From: Isoperla grammatica
Lineage: Eukaryota; Arthropoda; Insecta; Plecoptera; Perlodidae
Direction: 5' to 3'
DNA length: 64,000 nucleotides
NCBI GenBank assembly: GCA_945910005.1
Contig: OX246739.1
Location: forward strand, 36,838,608-36,902,607
This document shows positions 35,278-49,794 of this stretch, in pieces. Within the stretch, counting starts at the first letter, position 1. Every line of letters starts with the position of its first letter. The position numbers were made by a program, and so were the translations under genes. Below the pieces are notes generated by a model that had not been told where the DNA came from, did not search any database, and saw only the letters and a program-made list of their open reading frames with translations.

Positions 35278-38200
35278 TCCCTCCGGTGCGCCGGTACGCA
35301 CAGGTTGCCCATAATACAGCCAGGCGACATGCGTGCACCGCCCGTCTCTTGTTTAGGTTTCAATATTCTGAATGCGTTGGGTTGAAAAGAACCTAATAGT
35401 AGCTTAATTATAACACTAACCATCTTATAAAAGCAGTATACCTATCATTAGCTCCACAGTAGCCTTGTCTGTCCGTATTGGATAGGGAGGGTTACATAAA
35501 TATCTATAATTACGTTACAACTTTCCATATAATTTACTACCCGGCTAGACAGTTTGAAAACTCACCCCCGTAGAAGGTACGCCACTGCAAAACACGGTAA
35601 CAAACAACCCCCGTGCGTCTTGACCCCAGTTCCACCCCTCCTTTACACATGAGTGGTTTCTTCATCCCTATTCCCTTTTCGTCTTCTTTGTCACTTCTTG
35701 CGTTCGACTTTGTATTCACGAACTTCTTGCTCCCTGAATCCCTCAATGCAGCGTGTACGTACAGATAAGGTTCCCCCTGCCTTTCTAATCTCGCCGCTTT
35801 CTCTAGAGCATCCATTGATAAAACAAACGGGTGTGCATGGCCATCTTTTGAGAGCGGCCAACATCCTGAAATATATGTATATTTCTTCATCGTGAAGGCT
35901 AATTTTATCTTCTTTCAAGTTTGTGGGAGATCGAGGGGGAAACTCCGGCCTATAGTTTCTTAGGCTTCGATCCAACGAACTCCCCCCTCCACCCGAGCAA
36001 CTCGCTCAAGTTTAAGGTCCTCCGGCTTTTTATACACTTAAGACCCTTTCCTCTCGTTTTCGAGGCACGACGAAGTTGGCAGCGCGATGCGGGTAGTGGA
36101 GTGGCCTGTATTTGTCTTCTTCAGTGTCCACTGACCCGAGCGTTGTGTGTTCCCTTCCCTTCCCTGTTAGACCGGTTCATTAGACCAGGTCGAAGAATCA
36201 CGCTCTTTGCATAATGCGGTCCACTTGGCGTGGCTGGTCAGGTGCGCCCTACTAGAAGAACGGCGAGGGAAATAACTCTTCGGCGCCGGGAAATGTTTCC
36301 GACTAGTGGAGCGAGGAAAAGTCTTGTCGCCGAAAGGCGGAAAACTGCTGGAAACTTCTTACTTATCGGTCTGACGCCAGTGGCGCTCGGGCAAGAGCGG
36401 AACTTTGGTCGGGTGTTGTGATTGTCTGGTGGAAAACCATGGCCGCCGTTCCTGTCTCTTAGGGGAACGTTGTTCGAGGTCTGATTTTATTGTAATAATT
36501 TGTGAGCAGAACAAACAACGGGAAATCAGGCGCTTGGGAGAGAAGTGTCTCCTACGGTTAGTTGAGTCGCTTCGCATTGTGACCGTGAGCCGAGAGACAG
36601 CCGATCAAAAATTGCGATGCCCCAACCCGTTGGAGTCTTTTTGAAATTACTGACATTTTGTTTTCAAAATTGTACTAGAATAATTTTTAACTTTCATCGT
36701 AACATGTCTTATTACATTCCTCGATGAACTTTGATTCTTAAATTAATTAAAAACAAGAATGTTCTTAATTTTCCGAAAATAAGTTCATTTCTAAGATTGT
36801 ATCTAAAAGAACCACTTTTTGAGCTTAAGCCTTTATTTGGAACAGAATGTACATTCCACAAGCGCAAATGAAATAGATTAGACAAACAAGTCGACTTATA
36901 CTTATGACAAAGAACATACAAATACTTACAAATACTTATTAATTCACACTAACATCATAACGTAATATACAAAGAAATAATCCCCTAAAAGTATAAATTC
37001 GTCAAGGTGTTTTAATAACGGGGACGCAATTTGAATATTTACACGGAGTTTCTACATTCACTGCAAAACAAATATCCTAGTAAACCATTCACAATGAATT
37101 ATTTTCTAACATAACTGTTAAGCCAGGAAAGTTTTAGTCTGGTTGGTTCAGTAATTTGCCGTTGGGGGTAACGCTGTGGCTTTCCGCGGAGTTGTGGGTT
37201 CCTAGCACGAAACAAATAGATCCCCCTACCTCCCTCTATGTGCCAACGTGAAGTTGATTTCATCATCATTTTACTACAGGTATAATTTGACACGTAATTC
37301 TATTTCGACGAACATTTCTGGTTATCAAGGCGTAAGCAATCAATTTTCTCATTTCCCATGTTATACGACACACACTAAAATGAAACTTAATTAAGTAATC
37401 CTAGAGAATTCGTGAATGAGGAGTTGATATTAATATGAACGGGACAGATTTCGAAATCGTAAGATATAAGCTCAATAAACCTAGACGCGCACTAATTAAA
37501 CCCTTTCCCTTAAAACACATCAACGTCGCGTCTGACGTCAGAGGGGGCGTGGCCATAACAGGTAGCCACTCATAGCGCTTCTTATCTGTTCTGGCTTTCG
37601 CTTTGCCTGACTCGACACCATTAATCATTACGTGTCCGTACTTAGTTGAGAACTAGCTGGCAATCGCCACTTGCGAGGATCTATCTGCATATCTGCACCC
37701 CTAATAACTAACTGTTCTACCTTGCTCTTCGCGCGCCCCCCTTCACCCTTAAGATCTGTTCACGATGAGAGCAAGCACTTACAGGTGCAGCTGGTTGGTA
37801 CTGTTAGTGACTTACTAGCTAAATTCTAGCTCAAAGCCAACTTCTAAGAATGTAATATAATTAATAAATATGTCATTATGTCTTCGTCCCTCTTCACAAA
37901 CACACGAATAGAATGAGTAAATGAATGCACCACTTTAACGTCCACATTGTACCAACAAGTAGAAATCACGCAGTTTGTAGCGGCGTCGGACGTCCAACAT
38001 GTCTAACAAGCAGCGCGAGGAATCCGACCGGGCACTGAAAGTAAAATAACTCTTGCGCGTTATGAGCGAAGATGATGGTATAACACACACACAGCGTCGG
38101 TGATGAATCCTACTTGAAACAGTGCATATTTTATTCCCTCATATTTCTTTACGGTTCACCTGCTTTGCCTTGCCTTGCCTTACTCACACTCTCTCCAATC

Positions 38201-41200
38201 TCACCTTACCCCATCCCACCCCATCCCGCCCCGCCCGCCTGGATGTAACTTCTGCCAATAAATATATTTTCTGGCAGCTTACAGACAGATGGAAGCCATA
38301 TATTATAAGAGGGGGAGCAAGTTTCGGTTTCTTGCTTGCCATGCTTCAATGTTTTGTAATCAACTATGTAAGAAAAGCAATTATTTTTATATGTAATTAT
38401 ATAGAGGATTGGGTATGAATAGCAAACACATCTGCTGCGGGGATAACTAGTTCTTGTTATTCTCACGGACTCAAGCTTGTCTCTACTTCTTCAGAGGGGT
38501 CGTGGACGTGGGTCGTGGTTGGATGCCAACCGATAAGTCTGCGCGTTGATTTTTCCTCTCCCCATTGCAATGTAGTTATTGTCCTCAACGTTTATATTGC
38601 AAAGTTCATTTTTCAGTGACCAAAATGTTCATAATTATTTTGACTTCTTTTTAACGGTTTTCGGAAAGGTGTTCTGCTGCAAAACCAGTACATAATTTTG
38701 CAAAACGCATATAATTAATAATTGTTCACGAATGGCGATGGATGATTGGATATGTCTTGAGTGTTGTGTGAGGTGTATGAGGTGTAGATGGTGTACGCTG
38801 AGCTACACCGTCTCCTCAGTGTAGACTTGTGAGGCCTTCAATTCAGAACTAGATGAGAATGTCTCAAGCTTCGTGCTGGAAAATGATCTAAATAAAACAT
38901 TGCGTACTTATATTGTCTACTCGTCTCCATCACCCGCGCTTATTTCAGTCGGTGTCTTCAATCTGCGCCTACAGAGAGAAACAGGGAAGATCCAAGTGCA
39001 GAGGTGGGGTACTTTCACAAGCGAACAGCTTTTAGCTGCACTTTGAGATGAGGGGAGTCAACGAACAAACAACCCTAAATGACCAACTTTACGTGTTTCT
39101 GTGTTGGTGTTGGGATCAGTGGTGCGTTTAGGCTTATAGGGCCCCTTATTCTAGGGAGACCCCCCAAATAAATCCTTTTCTTTCCTGTACACTGTGAGAG
39201 TACTTCCTCGAGTAAAATGTTATTCATAACATCATATGAATTATTAACACTTCGTATTAAGACTTTGTTCAAAACAATTACGCCTTGTTTTCTACATCAA
39301 CGCGCAGTACAGATGGTGTTCTTGTATCACATCGCCATGCGAAGCCTAATATACAATTAAGACCCCCTCTGATATGTATAGTCTACCATGCAGTTATTAC
39401 TGTGTGAACTATAATCTACTTTCCCAGTTGTAGAAACAATGCTATACATATTTATCTAACTATTCATGTAATAAATCCATCGGTGAAACACTCCTTTTCA
39501 ACACTGAATAAAGCTCTTTGGATATATGAAAATCTGGCATTACATCAAGCCCAAAAAATTAGTTTTTACGCACAAATTGACAGCTATCCCAATGTCAAGG
39601 GTATAGGAAAAAATTGTGAGGTGCGTTTGTATCCTAGTAGTATTATTTGTTATAGATACCAAATTAATATAAATAGTATGAACCCTCAAACTCATCAGCG
39701 CCTAGGGCCCCAAATAATGTAAATACGTCAGTGCCTCCATCCCAGCCCATGTCAATGTGGTTCTGCAGCCCAGCCCATGTCGATGTGGTTCGGGGGACCC
39801 GCCGGGTTATGCTACAGTAATAACTTAAGGAAATCCCTACATAATTGGACCAGTGTGGCTGCAGACCTTCACACAGCTTAGAATAATCTACGGTCCGTCG
39901 TTCAGCTCTAGCGGTGATAGTTCAGTAACGGTTGAAGGGGACTAATGGGGCTGCGGTTTAAGTCGCACTGTTGTTTTATGCTGTCGTTCTGAAACCCCCC
40001 CAAAAGGGGTGAACTGATGAACGTTATTTCGAAGTATTGTCTGAGTTATTTCAGTGGTGATTGGGTTGTGACAAGAATGGAAATGATTGTGCAATGCCCG
40101 CATTGGTAGTGTATTCATATTTTGAAAAAATAAAACAACGAAAATCTCAACACCTTTCTTCAAATTGTGTTTTAAACTATATCTATACTGGTTGTATTCC
40201 ATGTATTTCTGTTTCTGGCGAAGATTCATGAGTCGCCATCTAATGTAGTTCTACGGGTCTCCGCCAGGAAATTGAGTAGATGTTTTTCAACGACACCCAT
40301 GATGCAACAACACTTCGTAAACGGTGCGTTGAGTAGAGGTAGAACCAAGCCAAGGGTAGAACCCACTCATTTAAAACAACCTCCGTTCACAAAGTCCATA
40401 GCCCGCCTATAGCAAACGTTGTTGGCTCGAGCGTATCCGCTGTGTAAAAATCCAATTGGCCTGGATTATCTCCAGCCGACGAACCTGGCAGGCGCTCATT
40501 AGCCCTGTTTGATCGGCCATTACGTCGACCAGTGGACCACAGAGAAATGTTTTGTCTGCGTTCGCGCCCGCCCGAGCGCGCCTAATGCCCCCATCATGCA
40601 CCGCGCGCCGCGCGCTACTCGCAGCTACGCAGTTAACACATTAAATTAAACAAATAAATCTTGTGGAATGATCTTAATTGACAGTACCAATTATACATAA
40701 GTCGTGCCCCATGATTATATGCGTATGTAATGACTATTCTCAAGATTACAAAGTAAGTTTCCAGCTAACTGTGGCAGATGCATCGTTGCTTTGTGGTCGT
40801 TATTTGAGATTACTGGTTGTACTAACCGAAATGTTGAAGTATCTTCCTCGACGAGTGCTCGGCAGGTGTGGTTGCCGGATTTAGATCAAAGTGGACTTAA
40901 ATGCTGGCGTTTTACATGGTTTGCTTCGGATGCGCTAACCAATCACATGATGGGTTGCTCAAAGGAGGTCAAAGTATGAGAAAACTACCTCCTGTCGACT
41001 CCCCGCCTGTCTTAATTCATCGTGGTGGCAATTTCTCTACCCAAAGTGCACTGGATACTGGATAGAAAATATGCAACTTGTGAAGAGGGATTTTCTCTGA
41101 GGAAAATACGTAAAACAAACAATGGTTGTTGTTGTTGACAATGATTGTGAGTCATCGTCCGATCGATGGCCTTAATGGACATGCGCCACCTTTGTGGATG

Positions 41201-43306
41201 CACATTTTCTAGATGTTGAGTCATCTGTATAGTTATTATAAAAATCAATAAATCAATAATTAAATACATTGTGTAATCTGTAAAGTGAAAATAAGACTGA
41301 GAAACGATTTTGGCAACAATTAAGACCGATATAATATGTGAATGTAAACCCAGGAACCAATCCCGATTTCCGTATTTTAAAATTGTTATAAATGCTTTAA
41401 ACTTGTCGCAAAGTATGTCACCTCCTAAACAATTTATTGTTCTTATAAATGTTTCTTTTTTCAATCAATATTTTCGTTTTTAAAATGTTCTGATTTATTT
41501 TCATTGGAACAAACATTGATGAGAAAGAACACATTTTGTATTACGTTGTGAGCATTTTGAAGCATTTTAAATCAATTTTAACAGAATTAAATCGGGGTTT
41601 CCGCATGTTAGGTGGACATGCTAGAGGCGGAGAGAGGACCGTGCCCAAGACTGTCACCATGTTTCCCCTCTTCGCTCTTCCTGAGTCCTGACATTGATCA
41701 ACGTAACCATGCTTATCCTCTAAGCTCGGTAAACTATGAAGCACCATGTGATTGGCCTAACCCTCTTTACGTCACCACTAAATGCACCGTGACTGTGGAT
41801 TACGGGTCGGGGTAACTGTCATAAACGATTAAATACGAAGCTACGCGGTTGAGCTAAAGTAAGTCTGTCTCTTAACATGTCGGGAGGCTTATTTTTATCC
41901 TGTTGCCAACTCAAAAGCAATTAGTAACTTGTAGGAATAAAATTAATCTTCTTAGAAAATCGAATCGCCAAAGAACGCCTACGTTACAAGCTAAATTAGT
42001 TGGAACGTGCAGTTGCTAATGATTACTTTGCATTGTGCTGACAACCGAGTGACTTCTTTAAGCAAATTGTCTAAACACGTACCTGGCACAGCGAACCTCA
42101 TGTTATGTACGCAACTGCAGAGCAGCACGTCTTAGAATGTGTTGTTTTTCACAAAGGACATACATATCTTGTGATCTTAGCTCGTAAGTAACTGCACAAC
42201 ACAGCCATGTCATGTCACAGTGAAGTGTTACAAAACCGAGGTTAAATGAACGCTGTGTTCCGTCAGAAACTACACACGGCAATCAACATACGTTGTTTGT
42301 TTGTTGTTGATCTTATTCCAACAAGAATTAACCCGTTTTGACTGCAGCCTCTCTCGCTGCGGTTTAATGTTTTGGCAGTATGAACGAATAATGTAACTAA
42401 ATTGTTATCACTATTTCAAAGTTGAATATTTCGAATAGGTTGTGGTACATTTGTGATCTACGTTAGGACGCAAAGAACAACTAAACATATGAAGCATTTT
42501 CAGTTACCTTGTAGGGAATATTTCAGCTGATCTTGTCACGGCTCATAATTGATGACTTTGTCTGAGAAGGACGTATTTGCGTTTTATGTAGGTATAAGAA
42601 TGTTAGTTTTATGTTAACATTTATTACAATAATTTGTATTCTCAATCCGTACGTCACATGTACGAACATAAAGCAACAATTTAAAATATTTTGGCTGTAC
42701 CTCATGAAGCATCCCTGTTTCTCCCTCTCTTTCCCCCCTTCCCTCCCCCGTCTACGCTCCTAGAACGAATGCTACAGAGGTTTTCCCAGGTCGAGCTTCG
42801 CGTTTCAATGGTAATCACGAAAAGCTTATGAAACTCGACCTGTGCACTTTCTCCCGCGTCTGGGTCGCGGGTTCGGTGCCTGGGGACTTGTCGGGGGGTG
42901 GGGGAGTGATCGGAGTTCACGCGGAGTTCGGGCGGAGGCGCTGGAAGTCAGTTGACACCTACTCTAAACGAATGCGAATGGAGGAAACTACCACCAACGT
43001 AATTGGAGTGTAAATCTGAGTTTGGATTAAGGAAATAAACAAATCGTTCGTAATTCAATCATGCAGTCTCGGTTATACGTTAATCTTAGGTAACCGGAAC
43101 AAGGATGGGGAAACTATACTATACTTTGTATAAAGTCACCAAACTAGCTTGTAAGACATCACATTTGATCTGTACTGTACTAGTCACTACATATTAAAAC
43201 GTGCATCCATCCAGTGGGACAATTAAAACATTACTATATTAAAGATGTAGGTAAGTCAAAAGTCATTACTCCGTACACACACAATATTGAGCCGTACTTT
43301 TCACGA

Positions 43307-43462
43307 TAGAGTTAGCTCAGCGGTAACACGCGAGACTTTGATTCATAAGACCGACACCCACCAGTCACCGACAATTCTGACTGAAGGTTTTTTCTAAGGT
43401 TTTACTTAGTCGCACTCACAAGACGAATGCTGGGATTGAGCCCTATGAACAGACCTACAAAG
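43307..43462 (+). mobile_element. SINE-like element, family B copy 1
   Basis: The A-box-like TTAGCTCAGCGGTAACAC (from about 43312) is followed by GACTTTGATTC, a decayed B-box region, and then ATTCTGACTGAAGGTTTTTT. The block order and sequences match 54143-54305, including a distal GGATTGAGCCCTATGAACAG related to TTTGAACCTATACAAAC there. Non-coding. Confidence 0.68.
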
Positions 43463-45472
43463 TTATCATTACTTTTAATTTTATTAATAGGAAATGTATT
43501 TAGTTTATCATTGTTATTATTTATACTATATATTAGTATTACTACATGCATATTACTAGTACAGTTACTATCAATTATGTCACCTCATGCGACGCAGTTT
43601 TCGCTTCTTATATAATAAGTGGACGTTTCTGTAATGTTAGTTATATTTTTCCTGACTCCTTCGCCTGATATTGCAGCCTAGATTCTATTTCTTCTCGTCT
43701 ACCGGGTTTATACCCCGCACTGCATCAACCTGGTGTTGAATAGTGGGGGACAACCTGTCAGTTTTGTGCAATTAATTAAGGTAGACTTGAATTAACCTCG
43801 CAGGAAAGTTAGCCTGCGATAAATTGGCTTGACAGGCTCGACTGAGCATTTGAGTCAGGATTATCTTGATAGCGTTTTCCTTTCTGAAGGGAATCAACTC
43901 GCTGGAAGAATGTGAGCTGTTATTTCTTTCATTGGGAAAACAAGAGGTAGTTTTGTCCAGGGCGCGGTAGAGCCTTCAGCGCCGCTCAGATTCTCAAGGC
44001 ATATTAATCACCGTTGTAAGCGGCCGTTCATAGAGTTGCACGCTATACTATTTACACCCATGAGTTGTTCATCAAGAGAACACTTTGGTGCTCCTTTTTG
44101 CGCCGTGTATTGGAGCGAGGACCGACTGCGGAGAAGTCACAAGTTGTTCACCAATAGAACACTTTGATCCTCCTTTTTGCGCCGTGTATTGGAGCGAGGA
44201 CTGACTGCGGAGAAGTCACAAGTTGTTCATAACTCTCCAGTTGCAAATTATCTCAAGGGAACTAGAAGAAGAAGAATTGTATTTATTAGTTTTTTTTAGG
44301 TACAGCATTCATGATGCAGCTACAAATATATATCAAAACTAGCGAGGTTCAGTCCGTGGATTAATCTTCCACCTCCTGCCTAGTGATAAATAAAGTGTAC
44401 TTAATACTAAAACTCGATTTAGTATACTAAAATATAATACATTACTAAATTTATAAAACGTAGTTTACCATTTAAAGGTACCTATAACTATAGCAAAGTT
44501 CATTGTGTTATTTTTCACATTATTTCTAGTAGTTCTTTTCATAACATTATTGGAAATATTACAGAAAATGAAGGTGTCAGACACTCATAAGCTGCGGTCT
44601 CGATTTCCACCACCGCAATCCTTTTTTTATTTGTATATGTGTCTAGCGACTGTCACCACTGGACCTCCAAACCCAGTCAAGTATCGCAATACCCCGCTAG
44701 GCTAACATTTTGGTGGCGTGGCCGCACTTTGTATCGTTAATACATTGTCATGTTTACTTAATGCGTCTGCTGTAATAATATTACTTTATGTCAACAGTTT
44801 GAGTTATTTCAGTGTGTATATAATCACACTGTGGCAAAATGACTCACGTACTGCAAGCTCACTCACACACATAAACGTACATGTTCGCCATCAGAATGGT
44901 GTAATTAATTAATATAATTTTCATTGTTCGTACAGGATGTATCGTGTACAATGCTAATTACGGGGGGTCACTAACTGGGTATTTCGATAGTTTTGAAGGG
45001 CCATGTTAGTAGGAATCAAGTCCAGCACAATAGGGAACACGCGTATGAAAATTTTAATCAATTTTTAAAAACCTTGTCTCTCATTTAATAATTTTGTGTC
45101 TTTGAATTTTGAAAAACGGATCAGTCTATGCCTCAAAATAATTGGTTTAGTAACGATAAATAAAAGGGCGCGAATTCGAACCGCCGCCATGTAGAGTGGA
45201 TTTGACGTCATGGTTTTGTACTGAGTACGCTCACCGCCTCAGCGATTGGTCTGTTACGCCACGACTACAGAATCATTGCGTCACAGCCACCTGTACGCGT
45301 TTCAGATCCCCGAGTTTAAACTTCAATAAATGCGACCACATTCTATTTAAAAATTTCTTTTTTACTTGGGACTTGCATTAATATACGTTTTATATCTGAT
45401 ACTATTAAACTTAGTGTTTGGTTTAACAAAAAAATCGTACGCGTGTTGCCTATTATCTTATGAAACTTCCGA
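43463..45472. other. Non-coding, presumed intron
   Basis: AT-rich, with a 79-bp tandem duplication at 44063-44228. No gene recognised. Confidence 0.5.
44063..44228 (+). repeat. 79-bp tandem duplication, two copies plus the start of a third
   Basis: AGTTGTTC starts at 44063, 44142 and 44221, exactly 79 bp apart. The two full units differ at few positions (CATCAAGAGAACACTTTGGTG versus CACCAATAGAACACTTTGATC; ACCGACTGCGG versus ACTGACTGCGG). Confidence 0.92.
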
Positions 45473-45556
45473 CAGGATTACCGGTGATCGGAATCGAACC
45501 GGTGACATCTCAAGTTAGTCACGCGTGTTCCCTCTGAGCCACTTCTAGCGGTGCTG
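45473..45556 (-). mobile_element. tRNA-derived SINE-like head, family C, minus strand
   Basis: Read on the minus strand it carries AAGTGGCTCAGAGGGAACAC, an A-box relative, then the B box GGTTCGATTCC, then ACCGGTAATCCTG. The last block is shared with the plus-strand copy at 56918. No acceptor stem pairing, so not a working tRNA. Confidence 0.65.
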
Positions 45557-48500
45557 AAATGGAAGTATTCATTAATCCTGATCGTACCCTACATTTATCC
45601 TACACAATACTTCTTTCATTCTTTACTGTCAGATCTGATGTAAAGCACGTATTAAGCATGGTCTACAATCAAGATGTTGTATCTATACAAAACACTGCTA
45701 ATTTAATTAAAGTAATTTAATTAACGTAATACGTGCGTAGAAAATTAACTCTTGTTTCTAATATATATATATATTATAACATGTACATCTGAGACACCAT
45801 GCACTCGCTATAAGGCTGTTTGCAATATCTAGGAAGTTTGCCTTGCTGGAGAGTACAGGCGCACTCACGTTATTAGGTACGATAAGCTTCGAGTATTACA
45901 CGGTAGAGAAGATTGCTCGTATTGACGATTGCTGAATATAATACAACGTATACTAACTTATTACTATTACTCGGGAAGTAGACTTCCCTCGCTTGCTCAT
46001 TCTCTTGTATAACTGAATTGAAAGTGGTGTGTTTCAACTCGTGTAATGAATGGTCAGTTGCTAATAATCTGTTGTCAACTTTTTGTTACGGGAGCGTTTA
46101 AAACTAAGCCAGAGTACAATATTATGCCGCGTTGGATGAACATTACGAATCTGATCAACTGTTAGTTTAGTTAACAGTTCGCCTCGTTGTAACTGTAGAC
46201 GTTCTGAACTGGGTATTAATTGTTTTGATAAGAACGTGTTAACCGCGTGCACCCTTAGTTCCGATGTGTTGGAGATGTGTGGTTGGAAGCCAGAGGTAGA
46301 CCATGATACCTCAAACAGGGTAGATACAGAACGAACTTGATAGGGAGAGTACGATGGACAATGTGCACCGGAGTATCTGTAGGCGACTTCTTTGAGATGA
46401 TACATCCCCTAAGTAAGGGCATTAATTGTTCCAGGTTCGTTTGTTGTTGTTGCAAATACCGACGTCGTTTTTCTACACTTCAAAATTCAAGAATCAATGA
46501 CGTCCGTATTGAATAGAACCAGTTGTTCTCTTTTTACGCAAAATGTTTGTTGAACGTTTAAGCAAATTTTATTGTATTTAATAATAGATATAGAGCCAGA
46601 CGCGTCTGTTGTTGATGTGTGTGGGTGTGGGAGGGAGAGAGGGAGGGAGGTAAGGTAGTCTGCACTCTCCCATTACACAAATATGTTACATAACAGGGTA
46701 AATGATGCGCCGATAAGAAAGTGACCTGCTTTATTCGCAGCCCTTACAGACTAAATCACCAATGAGAGTTATGGCCACAGTTTCGGTATTTGACAGCCGA
46801 AGAAACATTATGATTAGACTAAAGAAACGTTGGCGGGCGTGATTTATTGCCGGTTATCAAACGAACCAGGGAAGGGAAAATGCCATCAGCTAAATGAGTC
46901 CACCGCAGTTTTCTATACCGTATAGCGAGCAGTCAATCTCGGTGTTATCAGGGCCTGCCTGGCAATATTGCACGGCCGGTCCAACGTGAGCTCGGCTTGC
47001 AGATAGGCCTACTTTGCACGGAGAGTTCGAGAGAGTCGTATACCCGTACTTTCTATGGCAAGGGGAAGTTCACGTGTGCACGTTTTACTGCATGCCAACT
47101 TTCAGGCACTCGATGTGTATACGTACTTGAAAACCGTTCTAAAAGTTTCCGAGTACTTTTTTTTTTTAACTTGAACGTAAATTTATTTAGAGTTTTCCTC
47201 GTTTCTATTGAGAGTTTAGTTTAGTTTAGTTCCGCTTTCAATGCGGTAAGTTGTGAGTTTTATTGCTGCTGAGGTAAACTTTGTTCCGTCTCTTTTTCCA
47301 GGATCGCATGAAATGTATCAATCGCTGGTACTATTATATAATACATTCAACATTGCTTCGTGTTTATACATGCTACATTTCAAGCACTTGATATAAATAT
47401 AACAGTTTCACAAAATTCCGTTTGCATAAAGTTGGACTTATCGTAGGAACCTGTCCTGTATAATCTGGAGCTGTATACATATGTGTAGGTTACAAAATAA
47501 ATATCGTTTCAGTTACGAATAACAAATTCAGTTAGTTACTTTTGGTGTACCATCAAATAAACCAACAAGGAAGGTGATCGATCATTTCTGTTCCTATAAG
47601 ATGAACAATGAACCAACCAGAGTCGGAATCCAACGTTTCTGAGGGTAGATTATAAATAAAACAAAACATTTACAGTAGATACCTTACAAAGTCCGTTATA
47701 AAAGACAACTCGTAGAAAATAAGACATTGTTCTTGATAATGCCTGTTGAAAAATGATATAACTATACCATTTAATTAAAAATAATAATTAATGCACATGA
47801 TAATTATTATTGACTGGTAAGAAAGTTATTTCCAAGGCGTGGACAGGCATCAATAATAAATTAGTCTGTGAGTGGAATTATGTTCTGTGCAGTGGATTCC
47901 CGGCGCATAATTCACCCTGTGACCTTGGGCACGGTCGCCATCTGCTTGATCACGTGACAACCCATTCTTCGCCTGGCGAAGGTCAATATTTAATTTATTT
48001 TTCCTTTTTACCCGAGTCGTTTGGCTCGACCCCACCGAGGATGTAAAACCTATTCTATTTCTTCATCCACAATTTTTTTTTACTTCTTTTCTCTCGGCGT
48101 CACTATTTGAATATCGATCGAGCTTTCGCCCAAAGTTGGTTGTCGACGATTTCGAACGAATCTCACTTGCAAATCCGAATAAGTTGAGGGAGTTTTCTAT
48201 TTCCTCTCTACAGCGCTGTCATCGTTCTGTTGTAAACGCTTCCAAGGTTTCGTACAACTCTTTGTTCGTTCGTTTTACACCCAGATCATTTCATTGCAAA
48301 AACAAAGGCATAACTTAAACAGAACTAGAAGTTCGAGCCCAATCAACCGTGACCACTAAACTAGATGTGCGCAGGCGCGGGTGACAGATTTATTCTCATA
48401 ACACACGAACAGATTTAATTGTGCCCAACGGTACAAGTAAGCTTTATACGCCGTAGTTAAAATGATTGATAATTTTGTTTGCCTCTTTGTCGAAATATTG

Positions 48501-49187
48501 CTATGACAGTTGAAGAAAGGGATGTTGAGAATGTGTATGAAATAAGATTCTGTAAGGACGGTTGCTTTAGTGTTGGATACACATTGAATTGAATGTGTAT
48601 TAGGAGTAGAAGTAGTAGTATTTTCAATTCTGTATGGCTATTCCTTCTAATATCAGTTACCAATTACACTGTCAATAACCGATCGAAAAATTTCGTGTTC
48701 CTATGTATGTTTATAGTTCGTTCTTTTCCTTTTTCAGGTTGATTATTTGTCTAAAACAGTACCGAACATAGTCAATAATTAATACAAAATAATGACTCGA
48801 AGTAAACAAGTAGAAAGTAATAAACATTTGTATTTTTATTTTGTATCGTGCAAGTGGTGTATATTATGCTATTTATGTTGTGGCATGAGAACGGGTGGTT
48901 TCGTTGTAATCTTTACTTAAATATATATACCATTTAAATGTAGACCTTATTTAAATAGAGTCGAGTCAAGAGGCAGGTCTATCGTTTAAACCGAGCAGAT
49001 TGTGATAAATGATCTCGAGCGAAACCCCGATAAAGACTGTGCGTCATGCCATGAACGTCAGCGTAGGCGACTCATTTCACCTAAAACGGTTTAAACTCTT
49101 GACAGTGTACTTTACTCTAAGTGTATTGGGGTATTTTATACAATCCCCGCATTCGTCGTTACCGCGAAAAACCGCCGAAAACTCTTT
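45557..49187. other. Non-coding, presumed intron
   Basis: Unique AT-rich sequence with a short (AT)n near 45762 and a GGGA-rich patch near 46625-46655. No gene supported. Confidence 0.5.
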
Positions 49188-49270
49188 AGTCTGGTTACCC
49201 AGTAATGGTATTCGAACCTGCAACCCTCCGAATAAACTTCCTGTACGGTGGCACTAAACCACCTTTATGG
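49188..49270 (-). mobile_element. tRNA-derived SINE-like head, minus strand
   Basis: The minus strand reads GGTGGTTTAGTGCCACCG (A-box-like) and then GGTTCGAATACC (B box) about 32 bases on. The tRNA-like body is recognisable but stems are decayed. It is not clearly the same family as the others. Confidence 0.55.
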
Positions 49271-49794
49271 GTATAGCCCCCTCCCCACTTAAAGTCAGCG
49301 GCTAAGATCTACGAGGACGGACTCCGAGTGAGGATATCGGGCAAGGCGTCTAGCCTGTTATGGTATTAGAAAAAGATTTTGTAACAGAGTTGCGAAAGTG
49401 TGTTTTTAGAAATAATTCCAAGAAAAACATCCAACCCTTCTAAGCCAGGGCTCCGCTATCGTGACAGTGTTTACCGATAAGAAGATTGAATGCGGCCCTG
49501 GCTTAGTTCGGGGTCAAGCCGCTGTAAGCCGGGGCGCTACGGTCGCTGTACCTCGGAGACACGGCCACGATGAGCGGGACTTGTAGTTAACTATATATAC
49601 GACTACAGTCATCAGACTACACGGGTACACCAGACACCGCCTGTAGTTACCTACTATACAGTGTTACATCTTGTATTATTATCTTACATATTGTCCACGA
49701 GACCCACTAATAACAGAACCCGTGCCATTATTATAAATAATCGTATAATATACAATCAACCGTCTTCATTAATGAGATAATTTGTTAATTCCAG
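49271..49794. other. Non-coding spacer
   Basis: Unique sequence. Nothing supportable seen. Confidence 0.5.

Larger units (their letters stand above)
32575..43306. other. Long non-coding stretch, presumed intron
   Basis: More than 10 kb with no exon or dispersed repeat I can support. It contains a 13-bp-arm hairpin at 34208-34238, a (CCCCAT)n tract at 35116-35151, C13 at 35265 and a short 28-bp duplication near 39743 and 39771. A GC-richer, CpG-containing patch lies at about 36050-36620. ORFs up to 150 codons (41012-41464, minus) show no family features. Confidence 0.45.

Noticed and set aside
35537..35890. 117-codon minus-strand ORF with a charged centre
   Set aside because: Looks somewhat protein-like, but I recognise no family and two other frames are also open across the same stretch.
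36050..36620. CpG-island promoter
   Set aside because: GC- and CpG-richer than its surroundings, but no transcription-start signal, first exon or gene is visible next to it.
41012..41464. 150-codon ORF on the minus strand
   Set aside because: Ile-rich composition without family motifs; no supporting signals.
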